From Pachypanchax playfairii (Eukaryota > Chordata > Actinopteri > Cyprinodontiformes > Aplocheilidae), in assembly GCA_006937955.1 (NCBI GenBank), contig SSNP01000094.1, forward strand, positions 1,391,753 through 1,455,752: a DNA stretch of 64,000 nt, read 5' to 3'. The translations under genes and the position numbers were made by a program. Of the stretch, positions 22,242 to 38,100 are shown one piece after another (position 1 is the first letter of the stretch; every line of letters begins with the position of its first letter). The notes below the pieces were generated by a model. That model was not told the DNA's origin. It saw nothing but the letters and a program-made list of their open reading frames with translations, and did not search any database.

Positions 22242-25200
22242 AATCACAGAAAAAAAGTTGATTCAAATGAAAATAAATAACTTACTTAACAATATGATTT
22301 TCAAAAGTTACATTAGTAAATGTTGTACCTTTTGTGGAGCTCAATTTGTAGAGCAAGTTGTCTTCCAACTCCTGCATTTTTCTCTTATTAGCAGTTACAT
22401 CTTCAATTAGCTTTAATCTTTCTGACTCTAGTTCCTGTTAAGACAGGAAATAATACAGAGTAAGAAGAAAACTCAGCTCAAGATTGATCAATGTTACGCC
22501 GTCGTACTGGAATAATAATTCCCATAAATAAATTGCTTAATATTTTAACAATTTAATATACAATAAAATTCTAAAAGTTGATCTGAGAAAAACCTGGACA
22601 CAAACCTGTTGCTCTTTGAGGATGACGTGACCAAGCAGCTGGTTCTCCAGACCCTTCATGTTTACAGTGAAATCTATGATAGACGTCTTAGCGCTGACTT
22701 CTGGGCTGAACGATGGATTAGGCAGTTTAGTAGTTATATAAAGTCGAAAGTCAACACTACCATTTATTTCTTTGTCTCCTACTTTAACCTAAAGAAAGAC
22801 CAATCAAAGAATTACAGGAGAGTACATAAATAAAGCTGCATTGTTTAAAATACAAATAGTTATGATAGATGAATACCATAAAATTGGTCCCAGATTTAAC
22901 AAAGTTTTTCTCAAGCACATTGTCTAGAGCTGGGTCAAGTTCCTCAAAAATATCTGCAATAAGCAATGGACGACCCAAAGATATAGAGTCTTCCAGATGA
23001 GTACGAAACAACTTGTGGTTGAGTGATGTGACCTGTAAAAAGATCTGGTTACTTTCACAACATTCATGACTAAAGCAACAAATTAAAATCCAAAATCCTA
23101 CAACTTCTCAGTATGTGTTTATTTACTTGAAGTTCATTGGCCTTTTCTTTCTTTTTAATCCAGGTCTTCCCTTGTGTCTGTGGATCAATTAGGAGGGGGT
23201 ATCTTGTTGCTTTTGTGACAATTATGCCATTTTGAACAGACAAGTCATCTCCTGGGAGTCCTTGAAGGTTCCACTCACTTATCTTAAATATAAACAGGAA
23301 GACAAATGCCTCTGGTAATATAATAATACCTTCTAATTCTGGTAACAGTGTAAAAATCAAATGAACTGTTTGTAGATCTTACAGTAGGAGGGTCCACCAG
23401 GGCAGAAATGATGTTAAAGTTTTCTGTAAAAGGAATTTTGTGTTTTTGAAGCTCCACCACCCAGACGTCTTTCAATAACATGTTGCGGAAACTTTGGTTG
23501 AACGGTCCACAATATGACAAGAAGCCAGTGAGCTGGAGAACATCGCCTACAAGTCTGAAGAAAAAAAATCCTAAATAACTTGACGGCTGCTTTCATTTAA
23601 AGGCTGTCAAGATCAATACAGTCCAAAGGCACTCTTAAAAGTATGTTTTAATTTTAAGAAATACTTCCAAACTGTATGACTTCCTATGTTAATGTACATT
23701 CTGATCTTTAAATACATCTTTTTCTTTGTAACCTGCCTCATTATTTGTGATTCAAATTCTTTGCTTTGCTCTGTCCAGCGAACTTTCTCTCCACTAAGTC
23801 CATCTGTGAGTGCAGATGCAGCTTGCATTTTTTTCTTACATGTTTCTGCATCATCCAGCAGGTCCTGATCAAAAGAGAGTTCCCATCAGCTCTTTAAACT
23901 AAATACTAAAACTTTTCTAAAAAAAAAAAAAGGTTTAGTGATACCTGTTTCTCTTTCATTGCAACATCACATTTGGCCTTGACTTTGTCAAACTCTGCCT
24001 GTTTAACAGCCAGCTGAGCCTCAGCCTTGCTTAGTTTATCATTAGCCACTGCCAGGCGGTTTTCTTGAACGAGCAGGTTAGCCTGAACAGAAAATACAAT
24101 GAGATTTGAAGCAGATTGCAAGACAATTTAAATTTGCATTTTGTAGTCGATTTGTACATTCTCTTAATACATAATAAAGCAAATGAAAGTTGGGAGGTAA
24201 AAACAAGCATACTTATTCTAATATTTACATGTAAATGACCCCAAACAGGCAATAAGCAGAAATATTTATATATCCTTGTTCAATTAAAAAAGTCACCAAT
24301 AAAAGTTCTAGACTTAAAAATAAAAAACACCTCACCTTGAGTGGCAACACGACTTTGTTAATCCTGTAATATTTAGCCATTGCACAGGTCCAACCTAGCA
24401 GACCCGCCACATTACCACACACTTTTTTGGCATTTTCCAATGTGTAATCTTCCATTTCAAAGTATGGCTGCAACAGTTCTACCGTTTCCTCAGTAATTGC
24501 ATCTTTTGGGAACTGCTGAAGGGAACCCAGAAATCCTGGAGCACTAAAAAGCTAAACATGGGTAAAGAAAAGTTAATTTTCAGAAGTGAACAAGAAAAAC
24601 AAATAATTCAAAATTTCAGGTTGTAATTATTTTATCTACCTTCAGTGCTTCTCCCCAAGAAGGCTTAATACTTTGTCGTTCAGGATCAATAGAGATGCGG
24701 TCTAACTTCCTTTTTAATAAAATCAGGACACAGTCCATAATCCTCATGACCAGATTTGGAGGCTTGGCTAACTTCTTTACAGTGGCAATGTCAGCTGGCT
24801 TGATCGTCTGTAAAGAATTTTATGAGTTAGTTAAATGTATAGTGTACACGGTGTAATAAAACTTGTTCAGAAAAGTCACAGAATTCTCACATTCAGTGCA
24901 GCTGTAGCTTCAGCTAAAATTGGCTGGGCTTCTTCAAGCTGTTTCTCAGCAACAGCTCTCTCTTTCTCAATTTCTTCCACAATTTTCTGAGCCTTATCCT
25001 TCACAACCTGGACCTCATTCTTTATTATGGTTGCAGCTTCAGCACTAACTGTCACCTCTGCTAACACCTGTGTGATTTTAAAAACAAATGTCACAAGACA
25101 TAAAATCCACCACATACTACATGTCCATAAGCTAGAAATGTTTTAAATAAATTATTCATGGTGCAGCTTTTTTTTTTTTATCTAACTACCAGTATGTGGA

Positions 25201-26148
25201 ACACTTGACACAATGTTCAATGCTAAACATCCATTCATCTACAAGTTACAGGATACTAGCCAAAATCCTTTACCTTGTCAGCTTTGACAGATGATACAGC
25301 AAGCTCCTTTTCCTTTACTTCCAGCTCCTTTGCTAGCTTAGCCACAGACTCACTGGCTTCCATCAGTTTGTTTAAGCCTAAAGATCAGTAAGAAACACGT
25401 TACATTTTCTTTCCCTGAATAGACTTTAGCAATTCATGGCTTTTAGTTCTGTGCAGAATGCCAAAGCCTAGCTGTTTAACTTTCTTACCAACATTCATGT
25501 GCTCGGCTAATGTGTTGATATAGTTGTGCTTTTCAGTGTATAATGTTTTGTAGCCATTTATAAATGAAAGGTACGATTTGGGGGTTACATGAGCTCTTTT
25601 TCTGAACCTGAAAGACAATTTAAATGTGATGTTAATAGCTATTTTAAGATGTTATTTTAAAAAAATCCCAAATAATGATTCAAAAAACAATATTTTAACA
25701 AAATATTATTGTATGAATGTAATACCTTTCAAAGTAACTTTCACAAGCATCAAATACTTTATCATGATAAGATCCCATGATGGTCATCACAGAATTTTTT
25801 ACACTAGCTGAGCAAACCATTGGGAAATCTGCCAGAAGATGGCTGGACACAGCAACCAGAGCTTCATTGGGCCAAGGACTGAACCAGTCCATTGTGCAGC
25901 CAGAAATCAAACCTGGAAACTTCAAGCACCTGGAGCGAAACTTTGGTCCCACCTGTACAAAAAAGGCAGATTGTAACTCAAATGAGAATTTTTATTAATG
26001 TAGGATGAGTTTATTATGAAAAAAAATCTAATTTTACACAAAGAGAATAAACAAGAAGAACTTTGCCATGTTGCAGACCTGCCAAACTTGTCAAAAAAAT
26101 ATGGGTAAAACTTTGGTTGCGCGGCTTTTTCTTGCAGAATTTTGCGAT

Positions 26149-26182
<34 letters not shown>

Positions 26183-29100
26183 GTATAGCAAAAATACTTA
26201 CGCTATACAATAAATAATTTCTACACATTTCACATCAAATGACCACTTTGGTTATAAGACTCAGATAATTTATTAAATATTCCCTTCTCTGTTAATACAT
26301 GTGATGATCAGTGATCAGCTGTTGTGCGCTGCTGTGCGCACTGATGTTCAGTGATCAGTAATCAGCGCTGATCACTGATAAAGCGACACTCAAATTTCGT
26401 GCGTGCGCTCGTGCATGTATTGTTCCCAGGCGGGCTAGCAACGCAGCAGAGGTTTCATTGACGGACACACACAGACCCGCACACGCGCGTCCTCACACAC
26501 ACCGAGAGAATTTACCTCTTTAAACACCAGAACAGCAGCGAGTAGGGAACGGAGGATGGAGAGAAGGAGCGGGCAGCAGGACACAGGACAAAGCGGGGAG
26601 GTGGGGGTGTTACACTTGTAGGTTAGACAGACTTTGTTTTCTCAGCTTTTCTGCAATGATTGGCTGAAACTTCTTCACTACGCTCTAGCATTTTTTTTTT
26701 TACAGAACTCACATGTGCGCAGCTTTTAGAGTTGTTTAGAGGGGCGAGTCGTACCCGCGTATTTAGATGCCAAATTGCGTACTTGCTACGCAAAATGCGT
26801 ACAGGTTGGCAGGTCTGATGTTGTACTGTACTACTGTGTACTATCTTTTATATGTTAGCAGTGTCTAAATACAAATAAAGTTTCAGAAAAAGTACTGAAA
26901 CTTAAGATTACTGCTAAATATTCAGAGTTTTAACCCACCGGTGAGAAGCAAAGAACAACATGCAGATTCTTTTTTGCCCGAGATATAAAGTACTCATAAA
27001 GATTGTCAAATGTTGGCGGAATGCGAGGAAACTCTTTCTTCATCACTGAAATCAGGTTCTGGGTGATCTCTTGTAGCTCATCTTTGGCAAAAAGACTGGA
27101 GACCTGCACAGTTTATTCAGAATGATTTAAACGTCATCAGGATGAAAAAAGGTTTCAAGATTTAATGTTCTTTGTTTAGGTTAGAATAGACAACTCTGAC
27201 TTGAAAGATATCTTGTTTTTCCTCAAACTAAAATGTGTTCTCACCTCTCCAGAAGAAAGAACATTGTTGAGGTATTCAAGGAAGGCCTCATCCTTAATTT
27301 CATTGTCAGTAAAAATGAAGGTAATGCCTTTTCCCTCTGCCCCAGCTGTGTTATACAGCACTTTGAGATCATCCATGAAATTAGTCAGGTTATATGCTCT
27401 AAAAAAAACACAAAATAAATAAGAGCCCAAAATTTCATTTATTATGTCATGCACTGAACCCATTTGGATTTTTTGAAATAAATATACAGCTTAAGGTAAA
27501 GAAATACATTGTCCCTCATAGTGAGAAACAACTATTATAGCGCCTCAACTCTACTGGAAAAAAAAGTTGCAATGTCTACTAACAATTAAAGCTATAGTGC
27601 GTAACTTCTGTCGCCCCCTAGCAGAATTTTGCGTTATTACAACAATGAAGCTGGCGCTTCCATATGACGTACGCCCACCTGTCCCCCCCCCACCCCCTTC
27701 CCCCAACCGCTATCCCTCTGCCGCTGTGATTCGCGATTCCACAACATGTTTATTCTGTTTGAATAAGGACAGCTGTTGAAAAAAGATGGACTCTTCGGAA
27801 GAACTTCCAGATAAGTGTGTCTCGGCCGTTTCTTTGGCTTCTCCACCATGTCGCTTTCCCGTTCTGCCTGCACTCTGCCTCCTGCTACGAGACTCTCCGC
27901 TCGTCCTCCCCCTCCCTTCTTGTTGTGACGTAAAAGACGTAATTTCCTGCGCGCCAGTGCGGGAATGTCGCCGGTCGACACGCAAAGTAAAAATGATATA
28001 TATTGAAAAATACAGTGAGATGTTTGAGGAGCCGATCGGCTTAATCTGTATTGTGTCATCTCCTCTAATAGTGGCTTGGCTGAAACGGACATTCACGGAC
28101 ATGTAAAAGTTACGCACTATAGCTTTAAAATAAATTCTGATTAAAAACTACTATTTGTTATAAATATGCTTTAAATTTAAATTAATTTACTAAGTCTGGC
28201 GATCAGGTTTACTGTTTACTGATTCTACCTGGTCAGTGTGATTTGAAAGATCCTGTATCCAGCTATGAACGAGGCAAGACGAGTGAGACTCTGTTTCCCA
28301 GATCCTCCCACTCCCACAAGCAAGGCATTTCCATTGTTGGTGCGAATGATTCGTGAGATCTATAGGGAGGGAAATTCATATCAGCATTATCAAGAGCTTG
28401 TACTTACATTTATATTTCCTGTATACTGGTTTTGACACAGACCTTGATGAGATGAGTCATTGCATCTTTGAAGAAAACCAGATCCAGCGTTGAGCCTTTT
28501 ACTGTCTCATTATGCAGAGTCTGTTGAGACTTTAGTTTGTCTGATAAGGAATCAAAATCTGGCACCTGGAAGATTGTTAGTTCATATAAAATTTATACAA
28601 TTTATACAATTTCCTATACTATCAGTATCATTACTGGTCTAAATTTTTTACCAGTTCATAGATTTTAGGAGCATCAAAACAGGCATCATCGCTTTCTAAT
28701 CCTGTTGGCTCAGGTTCATCTCGAAGGAAGTCTACAAAATATGGCTCTGGATGAAGTTCAGAGACAAGATTTGGGTCAACGTGTTCTTGGATTACCGTAG
28801 ATACAGCGTTTTTAAACCACTCTCTGTCCTCAGAGCAAATAAACCTGCAAAAAAAGAAAAAAAAAATTCTTAAGGGTATTGTACCAGACTTGAAAGGAGA
28901 AAAAATATGCAAACACGTTACCTGTCTGCTATTACTCTGGTGAATTCATTCTTGAAAAGGGCCAATAAAGTGGTAGTTTCATGACACTCCTCTGCCTTAA
29001 TGTTCAACATGCCTTGCCATATCCTGGATAAGTCCCTCAAATTGAAGACGTAGTGGAACTTTGATGGAGTGGGAAGCATTTTTACCTTTTGCCAAATGGG

Positions 29101-32100
29101 AGACCATCTTTATTATTAAAATATATTTCCACAATAGATTTCAGCTCATATTCCAAGTAGTTACCTTTGTCCACTGCCATAAGATTCTCCCAGCAGGCAC
29201 TAGCTGCTTAACCATTGCAGATATATTTGGCTTGAATTTCCTGCATTCATGGAAGTATCCATAGCCAATTACACCTGTAAATCAAGAATATTGAAATTAT
29301 ATTTTTAAATTATTAAATTTTTTAAAAATGTAACCAAATAATCATATTTTCAAAAAAATACCAAAGATCTTATCAATGGAGTTATTGGATGGTAGAGTGC
29401 AGTTGAAGATCGTAAACTGTCTCTTCAGTCTTTGAGGAATGTCATTTCTTCCACCACCAGGGTGAATCATAGCAGCCAGTATCTGTACGTCTTCAACAGT
29501 TGTGAAATCTCCTGGTTTGTCCAGACTGTACATGCCTCCCATTTCCATCATTTGTCGAACTATTTCATTGGTGATCTAGTTTAACAATTGTATTAAAAAA
29601 GCTTGTCATACTGAACTGAGTGAACATTCAACATATTTTGTAAACAAATATTTCAAAACCTGATCTCCCCATTCATTGACAATAGGCATATTTATGTCAT
29701 CTATGAAGACTGTCATCCTGCGTCCTGCTGGAGGTCCATAGCTGTTGCCCAGCCTTTTCTCAATGTAGCTTTCCACAGATCGCTGTGTCGATAAAAAAAA
29801 AAAAATATATATATATATATATATGTTTTTGGAATAAAAAAAAAACATACGAAAGCCTTAAAAAATAGTTAATTAAAATTAAGTAAATTAAATTAAATAA
29901 CCTGAAACATCATGGGTTCTGTTGCAGATGAGAAATTCAGAGCCTTGAACAGATCTGTCTCAGGATCATATTTTTTTGTGTAGCCTTTGATCATCACCGT
30001 CTTAGCTGTTCCTTGTTCACCAATAAGCAGTACAGCCTATACATGCAAAGGATTTATTATAAGCAAACATGCTTTCAATTCCCAAAAAGTAATTTAATAT
30101 TAAACCCAGTAAATATATTAAAAGCGACTTGATGACCTTGTGTTGTTTGGCAATAGTTTCCAGCAAGAAAGAGGTTCTTGTGTTATCCACATTTGGTACT
30201 AGAATGGAAGCGTAGTCTGGTATGTGGTCAGTTGGATAGACATATTCCCCTACGTGTTTGTTCCAGTGACACCATTCACCTGATACAAAAGTTGTCTTCA
30301 TATTAAAATATAAACCTGTGCTAAATATACCAGATTAAATAACGTAGCTTTGTCAAAGTTTACGCCAATTTTGATATACACATGTACAAGTAAAACAACA
30401 GTCCTGAACCATTCATGACAAATTTTGAAAAATTTAGTGACATTAAGTATTGCAGAAGCACACTAGACAAATAAATGATCACATTCAAACTGGGCTTACC
30501 GTTTGTGTCCACCATGTACTCAAACATAGTCTCTCCAGGCTTTGTTTGTGGCACATCAATGTTGCTCGTATGACCTTTTATGAATGTTTCCAGTTTGTCT
30601 CTATCCTCTAATTCCAAAAGAGCCCCCAGGCTCCACATTAAGCAAAACACAAAGAGCCGCTCAAGATGCTTGCTTTCAGCAAAACCCACAATCCTCTTGG
30701 TTGGAAGTAAGCCCTCCAGCAGATGAAGAGACTAACAGATAAACCATAGAACAATGTTAACATTTTAGACTGTGAGTTTACAGCCATTATGATTTTTAAG
30801 TATTTTTCTTCATGCACACCTGCATTATGTAGTTGCACTCCAACAGTTTCATTTTGGGTTTCAGGTTTAGCTTCATATGACAGTAAACATCCTCAAAAAC
30901 CTTGTTATATAATTTCAACAGGCTTTCTGCTTCCTTTGCATTTTGCTTGTTAGTCCAACCCTACAACATAAAAATAATCGACCTAAGCACACTATGTTTA
31001 TAAAAATTATTATCTTTAAAATCTTAAATTTAATAACATTATTGTACCTTGAGTATGGCTTGCCAGCTGAGAGCAGAGGAACTCATAAAGACCATACCCA
31101 CACGGGATACAGTAGCAGGAGAGGCATTGTCCATGTTGTCCACCTCAAACACCAACTTGCAGGTTGGGGACATGGTGATTCGGTCCCCGTTAGCCAAGGT
31201 TAATGTTTTGTTATCATCCAGCACGGAGTTGAGGTTCTCGATCCATATGGCATCTACAGGGCCATCCAGCACAATCCATATGGCCTCCCCTGCAGTATAC
31301 ACATTTGGAAGCTTTTAAACATTTCACTTCTACAAGCTCTGTCACTTTGTCAGGTACCTATTTTATTTTTCTATCTTAGGTGTACAGTATCATATTTTTG
31401 ATGTAAGCATCTGTGATTTAAATTCAATGTCTAAATATTAAATTGTTTTTAGACTTTCTAATCAATTGTGTTTCAGATGGCATAGCAGTATGCTTTAAAA
31501 AACTTGTTGTATTAATGATGTTAAATAATAAGTAATGATGAATAATCAATGTTACAAACCTTTTTTGGCTTTGAGTGACCTTCTCCAGAGTGTTGAAAAT
31601 ATTCCATCTGTCCAATCATTGGTGGCTGCATCCAGTCGTCCAAACATCTGAGGAGCTGTAATTGCTTTGGGGTTCATGCGCATCTCTTTGTGAGGGGTTC
31701 CACATTCAGTCATGGATCGCATGAGAATGTTGATAACTGTGGTCTTTCCAGCTCCACTTGGGCCCAAAGTCATTAAACCGTGGCGGACTTGAGAAACCTC
31801 ATAAAGCTAACAGTGGCAATTACAGTTAAATTTCAGTCAGATGAATGATTTTCAAATGGGAACAATAGCATGCTTAAACAATGACATGATGCACTGACAA
31901 TGTACCTGCACGAGCTTAAGGTTCCATGGTGGGTGGTTGACAAGGCTGACTCGTTCAATCTGATGGGCAACAGCAGCTTGGAGTTCAGTATATGTGTTTC
32001 CATCCAACTGGATACCAGGAAACAGGTCATTGATGAGACTAAGAAAGAGAGGCTCATCTTCATCCACCTGAAAAATACAAAAGGATTTCTATATACTGTA

Positions 32101-35100
32101 CATCAATGTATTAGTGCATGCAATATGAACATAACAGCTAAAGTTAACTATATTACAATTTAGTATACTGCTTCTGTTGGTGATAACAGCAGATTTACGT
32201 CATACCAGTTTGGACAGATTCATGTCACGCAGTACTCTCATGACAATGCTAGACTCTGTATCATCAGGTCGAGCTCTTTTACATGCTCCCAGAGTTCTTA
32301 ACACAGACAGGATATTCCTGAGTCCAAAGTCATAGTGAACCTGATAAATAGCAGAGGTTGTGTGTTAGCTAACCAATAACCACACAAACATACTAAATAC
32401 TAGTAACAAGAATCTTACCTGTTTTGTAAGTTGTTCCTCACACAGTTTGTAAAGAACAAAGAACTTCTGGGCTAATATAATATTTTCATTGAAACCACAG
32501 CTAGCTAGTTTTACTCTCATGATGATCTGTCAAGTATATTAAAAAAAGAAAAGATTGGTAAGTTTAAAACAAAAGTGATAAAGTTTCTCTCTCCTGAAAG
32601 TAACATAGATTCACCTGCCGGTCTGGTACCATCATTGACACTGTCCTGAACTGGACTTTTAAGTTTTCAGGAAGTTCCTGACGACCCGCATATCCAGGAT
32701 TCTACACATTGTGTAAGTAACAAAATGTTTTTGTGTACACTTGCTGTTTTTGAGATTTACCGGTATATATGGCTGCATACTGTTTGGGTTTGTCTTACCA
32801 TGGTGATAAAAAGGCCAAATTCTGGATTTAAATCAACACAGTCTCCATCAGTAAAAATGAAAGTGCCTTTATGTTTCTTGCGTGCTGTCAGAACTATATG
32901 GATCTGTTGCGCAGCAACAGAAAGCACTGGCAGGTCGATTCTGTTGAACTCATCAAAACACCCCCAGGACCCTGACTGTGCAAGGCCTGAAAAAACAAAA
33001 ACAATGCATAAAATAGATAATGACATATATCAAATGAAACAACACTGCTCAATGAGTTGTTCCATGGCCAGACAGACCTTTATATATTCTACCAAGTCCT
33101 CTGAAGTCCATCTGATCAGAGCAGTTGAAAACCACAACATATTTCCCAAGACAGCGACCCATATCTTTGACAGTTTCAGTTTTACCAGTACCAGCTGGGC
33201 CTGCTGGAGCTCCTCCCATGCTCATTCCCAGAGCCTGGGACAGAGTAATATAACACCTATAAAAACATAAAGTTGCTATCAAATTCTACGTAAGTGTATG
33301 ACATGTTTTTTAACAAATGGAATTTCCTCTTTTCTTGCCTGTCAGTCAGTGGAGTGATGACCAGACGATCAGTACAGCCCAGGAACTCATTTTGATAAAT
33401 GAAGTCAACATTGGTTATTGACACAATGACCTTGTCAGAGTTGTCCCTAAAATAAAATCTGCTCTGCTTCAGCCATTCAAAGTCATTCATACATTTTATA
33501 TGCTTCTTCACCTAGAGCAAACAGGAAACAAGGAACTTAATGTGAAACATAATTGACTACTACAGAAACAAAAACATTAGTTAAGTAATTTATTTTAAAG
33601 AACTTACCAGGTCATTAAATATGTCACACTGGTGCACATGAATAGTGACAAGCGTCTCATATTTGACTCTGTCAAACTTACTAAGATCATAGGTGGTTTG
33701 TTTAATGAGCACAGCAAGTATGCTAAGAAATTTATTTTTGGTTAAAGGCATAATCTCTTTGTCATTTCTGGCATTTTTTAGAGCCTCTTCTGCATCTCTA
33801 GTCCAAAGCATTTGGATTCCAAGCAAGCCCACCTAAAAGCAAAACCATATGATACAAAAAGATACATCTTATAAAGACTATAAAAGCATAAAAACCTTTC
33901 TCTCAGTTTTTTCTAATTAATCACTGAATCGTTCATTAAATTAAAAAAAACATGAAATAGGTCATTTTGACGTTTGTTTTTTAGTTTATTTTATTCATGT
34001 TAGATATTTTCTTTAACTACCCAAAACTTACTTCACTATTGAGCAAAAAAATGTATCATGTTTTTTGTTTGCCAAATGTAAATCATTTACATGTAGTAAG
34101 TTGCCAAAATATGTTTAAAGGCAGTATGGTGACCAAAAGAGTTTGTCAACATAAACATTCGCTTAAAGATGTCATAACTGGCAAAACTGACCTTCACTGA
34201 TTTACAATTTATTATTTCTCTAAAAGGGTTTTAAAAGTTGTATCTATTTTAACATTCAGTTGTCCATTGGAATAGGCCACAGATCAAGATCTCATCATAA
34301 GACCACTGAAGGCAAAACTAATGTAATTTATGTTTTCAACAAACAAGCACAGCTAATGAACAGATGACACAGGAACTGTCCTCAAAGGCATCAGTGCGTT
34401 ACGGGATCTGGATAATGTAACATTAGCTTTTTTACACGCTAACATTGTAGTACAGTAAGTTACAAATGTTGAATCAAAGTAAACCTTTTACTAAGTTCAG
34501 TGTGAACAGTAAGAAGTAATTTGGTCTGACAAGTAATAATAATAACTGAAACAAAGAGGAACTCTGTCAGTTGGCCTTATTCTGATTATGTGGGAAAGTA
34601 AGTTCAACAGACTTTTTTTTCAGTGTAGGGAAGTTTGTTGTTTAAACTACTAGGTTCTTTGATAACATTAGTGTTCTCCACCTAAAGACACAAAGATTGA
34701 GCAAAGTTGTCTTTTGTATGAAAAAGCAATGACTCTTTGGCTGTAAAAAGTCATTCAATAAAGTATAGCACTGATTATACATAGGAAATATTCTTAAACA
34801 GACATTTGAAGAATAATTTAACCAGTGAAAGAAGTTAATTCTAAAAAGTGAATTAACAAGCTGGTAGTTTGTCACCAGCATGTAAATCTGATAGTAGCCA
34901 CATAGTAGTCTTCTGACCTGTGCTTGATACTTGTTGAGGAAAGACAGAAGATCAAAATTTTCATCCTGTATCGCCATATCTGATTCTCTGATGACAGAGT
35001 GCAACGAGGCCTGTTGTTCTGCCAACAGGTTTCCCAGCCAAGACTCTACTGGTCCCTGCGCCATGATGGGACTGCCCAGCTGAAACCAATACATATATTT

Positions 35101-38100
35101 TAAAAATAGTACTATACTTTGCGAGTCAGCTACCGTTTAAAAATAGCTAATTTTCCAATAGCTTCACTGCAATTCACTGAGTAAGCAAATAAGAATTCAG
35201 TAGCAAAAGAACTGATAAATCAAAGCAGTGTGTCAGTCTACATTAAAGAACACAAATGTGTGTGTTACATTTAAATTCTGCCAAAACAGTCAAATTAAAG
35301 TCAGAATACTTACTAGTAATTTCTCCCCCTCTTGCGAGACAACAGTCAAAATCTTATCATACTCTTTAGCATGAAACTCAACTTCACTGACATTGTCAAA
35401 CACTCCAAGGAGATGTGACTGAAAAATTTAGAATTTGAGACATTAAATAACTGAATCACAGGTTTGAACTCCTTACAGTTTACCTAAGAATCCCATTAAC
35501 ATCCAGGAATATTTCAAATATGATATTATAATTATAAATATGTATATACAGGCTTTTTAACGGTGTTAGAAAATATACATTTCAAACTGACATTTATGTT
35601 TAAATATGTCAAACCTGAATCGTGTGAGAATCACTGGCTTGTCCAAGAATTTCCAAAAGTGCCGGATCAGAAACAAAAAAGAATCGTGGAAATAGAAGCC
35701 TTTTTTTCTCAAGGTAACTGTTGAATTAAAAATTTATAAACACAAACACTGAATGTACCGGCAGAACTGAGCCTATTTCCTTCAGCCCAATCTTGATTTT
35801 TGGAGAAGATCTAAATCATTTTGACAATGGTGCTGAATAAGAATTACCCTGTGAGAGATTTCTGACAGAGCTCTAGCTGCTTCAGAAGTTCTGGTAGGAG
35901 ATGGGCCAGAGTTGGATCACCCACACAGCAATCCACCACATTTGGAACTTTTTGAGCTCTTTGCATGACCTTAATCCAGGACTTGTCAATGTCTTGAAAC
36001 CGTTTTGCCTCCTGTAATGAAAACAACACAGATTATTTAAGGAAGCATTCAAGTTATGAACTTTAAAAATCTGTCTAAAGAAAGCATAGGCAGCACCTGT
36101 GGCAGGTCTTTGGCGATGTCACCTCCAACAAACACAGCTTCCAAATAGATCCATAGATTTTGCACAATAATCCACTGTTCAACAATGTCAGAGGATGCTG
36201 AAAGATTAGAAACCCAATCTCGGATTTCAGATTTGTAGTATGCATTATATCTGTAAAAAAACCGACACAAACACAAGTCAGCTGAGACATAGAAGTAGAC
36301 TGACAGTTTTTTTAAGCATGTCTTTTAAAGAGGCCATTTCACACACATTTCATGACTGTATATCTAAAAGCGTTAGGAAACACTGATTAACAGACCTTTC
36401 AATCTGTCTGTGTCAAAATTTGTCTGGTTTCGTCAGGCTTCGGGCTGCAACTCATTAATATTCATTATTCGAATTTGCTGGACTCACATTGGCTAACAAA
36501 CTAGCCTATGAGAGCAAGGTATACTGTTTCCTGCCCCGCTGAGCATGGTAACATCAGACGTTGTCTCTTCCTGTTTGCTACGTCTTATGCTAACAGCTTT
36601 TAGCCAGCAGCATGCTAGGCGTAGTTTCAACTGCGGGAGCTGCTGAATACTAACGAACAAAGGAGTTGTGACAAAACAAGTAGAGGCCGTTCGAACTCGG
36701 GTGTTATCGCCACCTGTGTAGTTTGAGAGATAAAAACTGAAAGAGAAGTTGTTGACCTGTTTTCACACCCACTATGAAGGTAAGAACACCTGTGGAGCTA
36801 AAATATTCAACAGAAACCTCAGAAAAACAGGTTTTAATGGAAGGACCTCTTTAAAGTAATACTGCAAAGATTATCTTAGTAATTGTATTTTATTATCTAT
36901 CTGAAGGTTCGATGTTTCTTCAGTAGCATATAAGTCAATAAATGAAAATTATAAACTTGTGTGTAAGCTATCCAACCTGTTGCTCAGCAATGTCCCTAGT
37001 GTCATCAGACTATCCTCTAGGATGGTAAGAATCTCTGATATCTCTGACATTTTCAACATCAGCTCTCCTCTATTCTTAAATGTTGCCAAGCATAGGACCT
37101 GACCAGACCACAGCTCTTTTATTTGTGACAATTTGGCCTCAATCTCCTTCTCTTTCACAGCTGATATGCAGATGTCCTACAAATACAGAAAGGTTAGCTT
37201 AGGATGACAGATACAAACTAAAGATTAGCTTTTATAGTCAGGAATGAAAACAAAAGTAAAGGGATAGTTCAGACTTTTTGAAGTGGGTTGATTTGGCGCA
37301 CAGCAGCAATCAGTCTCTCACAAAAAGCTGACAGTATTCTGAATGAGCTCAGTGTAAGCCTCTGACCTTTCAGTAGTATAAGTAAATACACTTTTCTAAA
37401 TTAATCTATGTTGCATCAACCAGAAATTTAGATACAAGTCTATTATTATTTACACTAAATACTGGCTGTGTTGGTTATATGTTCCACGTAAATATGTTAT
37501 ACACAACTGGTAAACTATCTGATGCAAAAGTAATGAGGTATAAAACATTTTTAAATAATTTAAAAAGAAGATTAAAACATTTAGTAAAACCCTACTTCAA
37601 AATGTGGGAACTCTCTCTTTAAATTTTTGCAAACTGGCAGAAAACCTCAATTTGATCTTTGTTTTTCAAAAGAGGCATTTCCATGACATTCTGCAGTGTT
37701 AAGGTATTGGATTCCAATTCAAACTTGTGCCCAGTTAAGGTTGAGATTTGATCACGGTGTCTCCGTGTCATTGATTTGTTTGCCATCATTTCAAGCAGAG
37801 GGCACGATTCACTGAAATCATCAATGGTCTTCTTTAGGTCCAGAAAGGCTTGCCATTCCTTCAGAGCTTTGGGGAGCTTCCGACACCTTCACATACAGAC
37901 AATAATATTATATGTCTGGATCTACAGCTCTGTATTGGCACACAACAAACTATATATTTAAGCACTCATATCATGTCAAAAAATTCTAAAAGCTAATATA
38001 TTTCACCTGCTCTGAAACTCTTGAAGCTCTGCATTAATCTCTTCAATAGCAAATTCTGTCCACAGAATTTTAGAGTATCCTCTTATCCTGCTCATCACAG

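Noticed and set aside
25922..26191. 89-aa frame with a CVCVCV repeat
   Set aside because: It is translation of a CA microsatellite within a hAT-like element; it overlaps but is not the dnah8 exon at 25726-25952.
27786..28106. 106-aa plus-strand frame and overlapping minus-strand frames of 135-151 aa
   Set aside because: They lie entirely inside a TTAA-flanked MITE and have no domain; a similar frame at 45705-45920 belongs to the related MITE.
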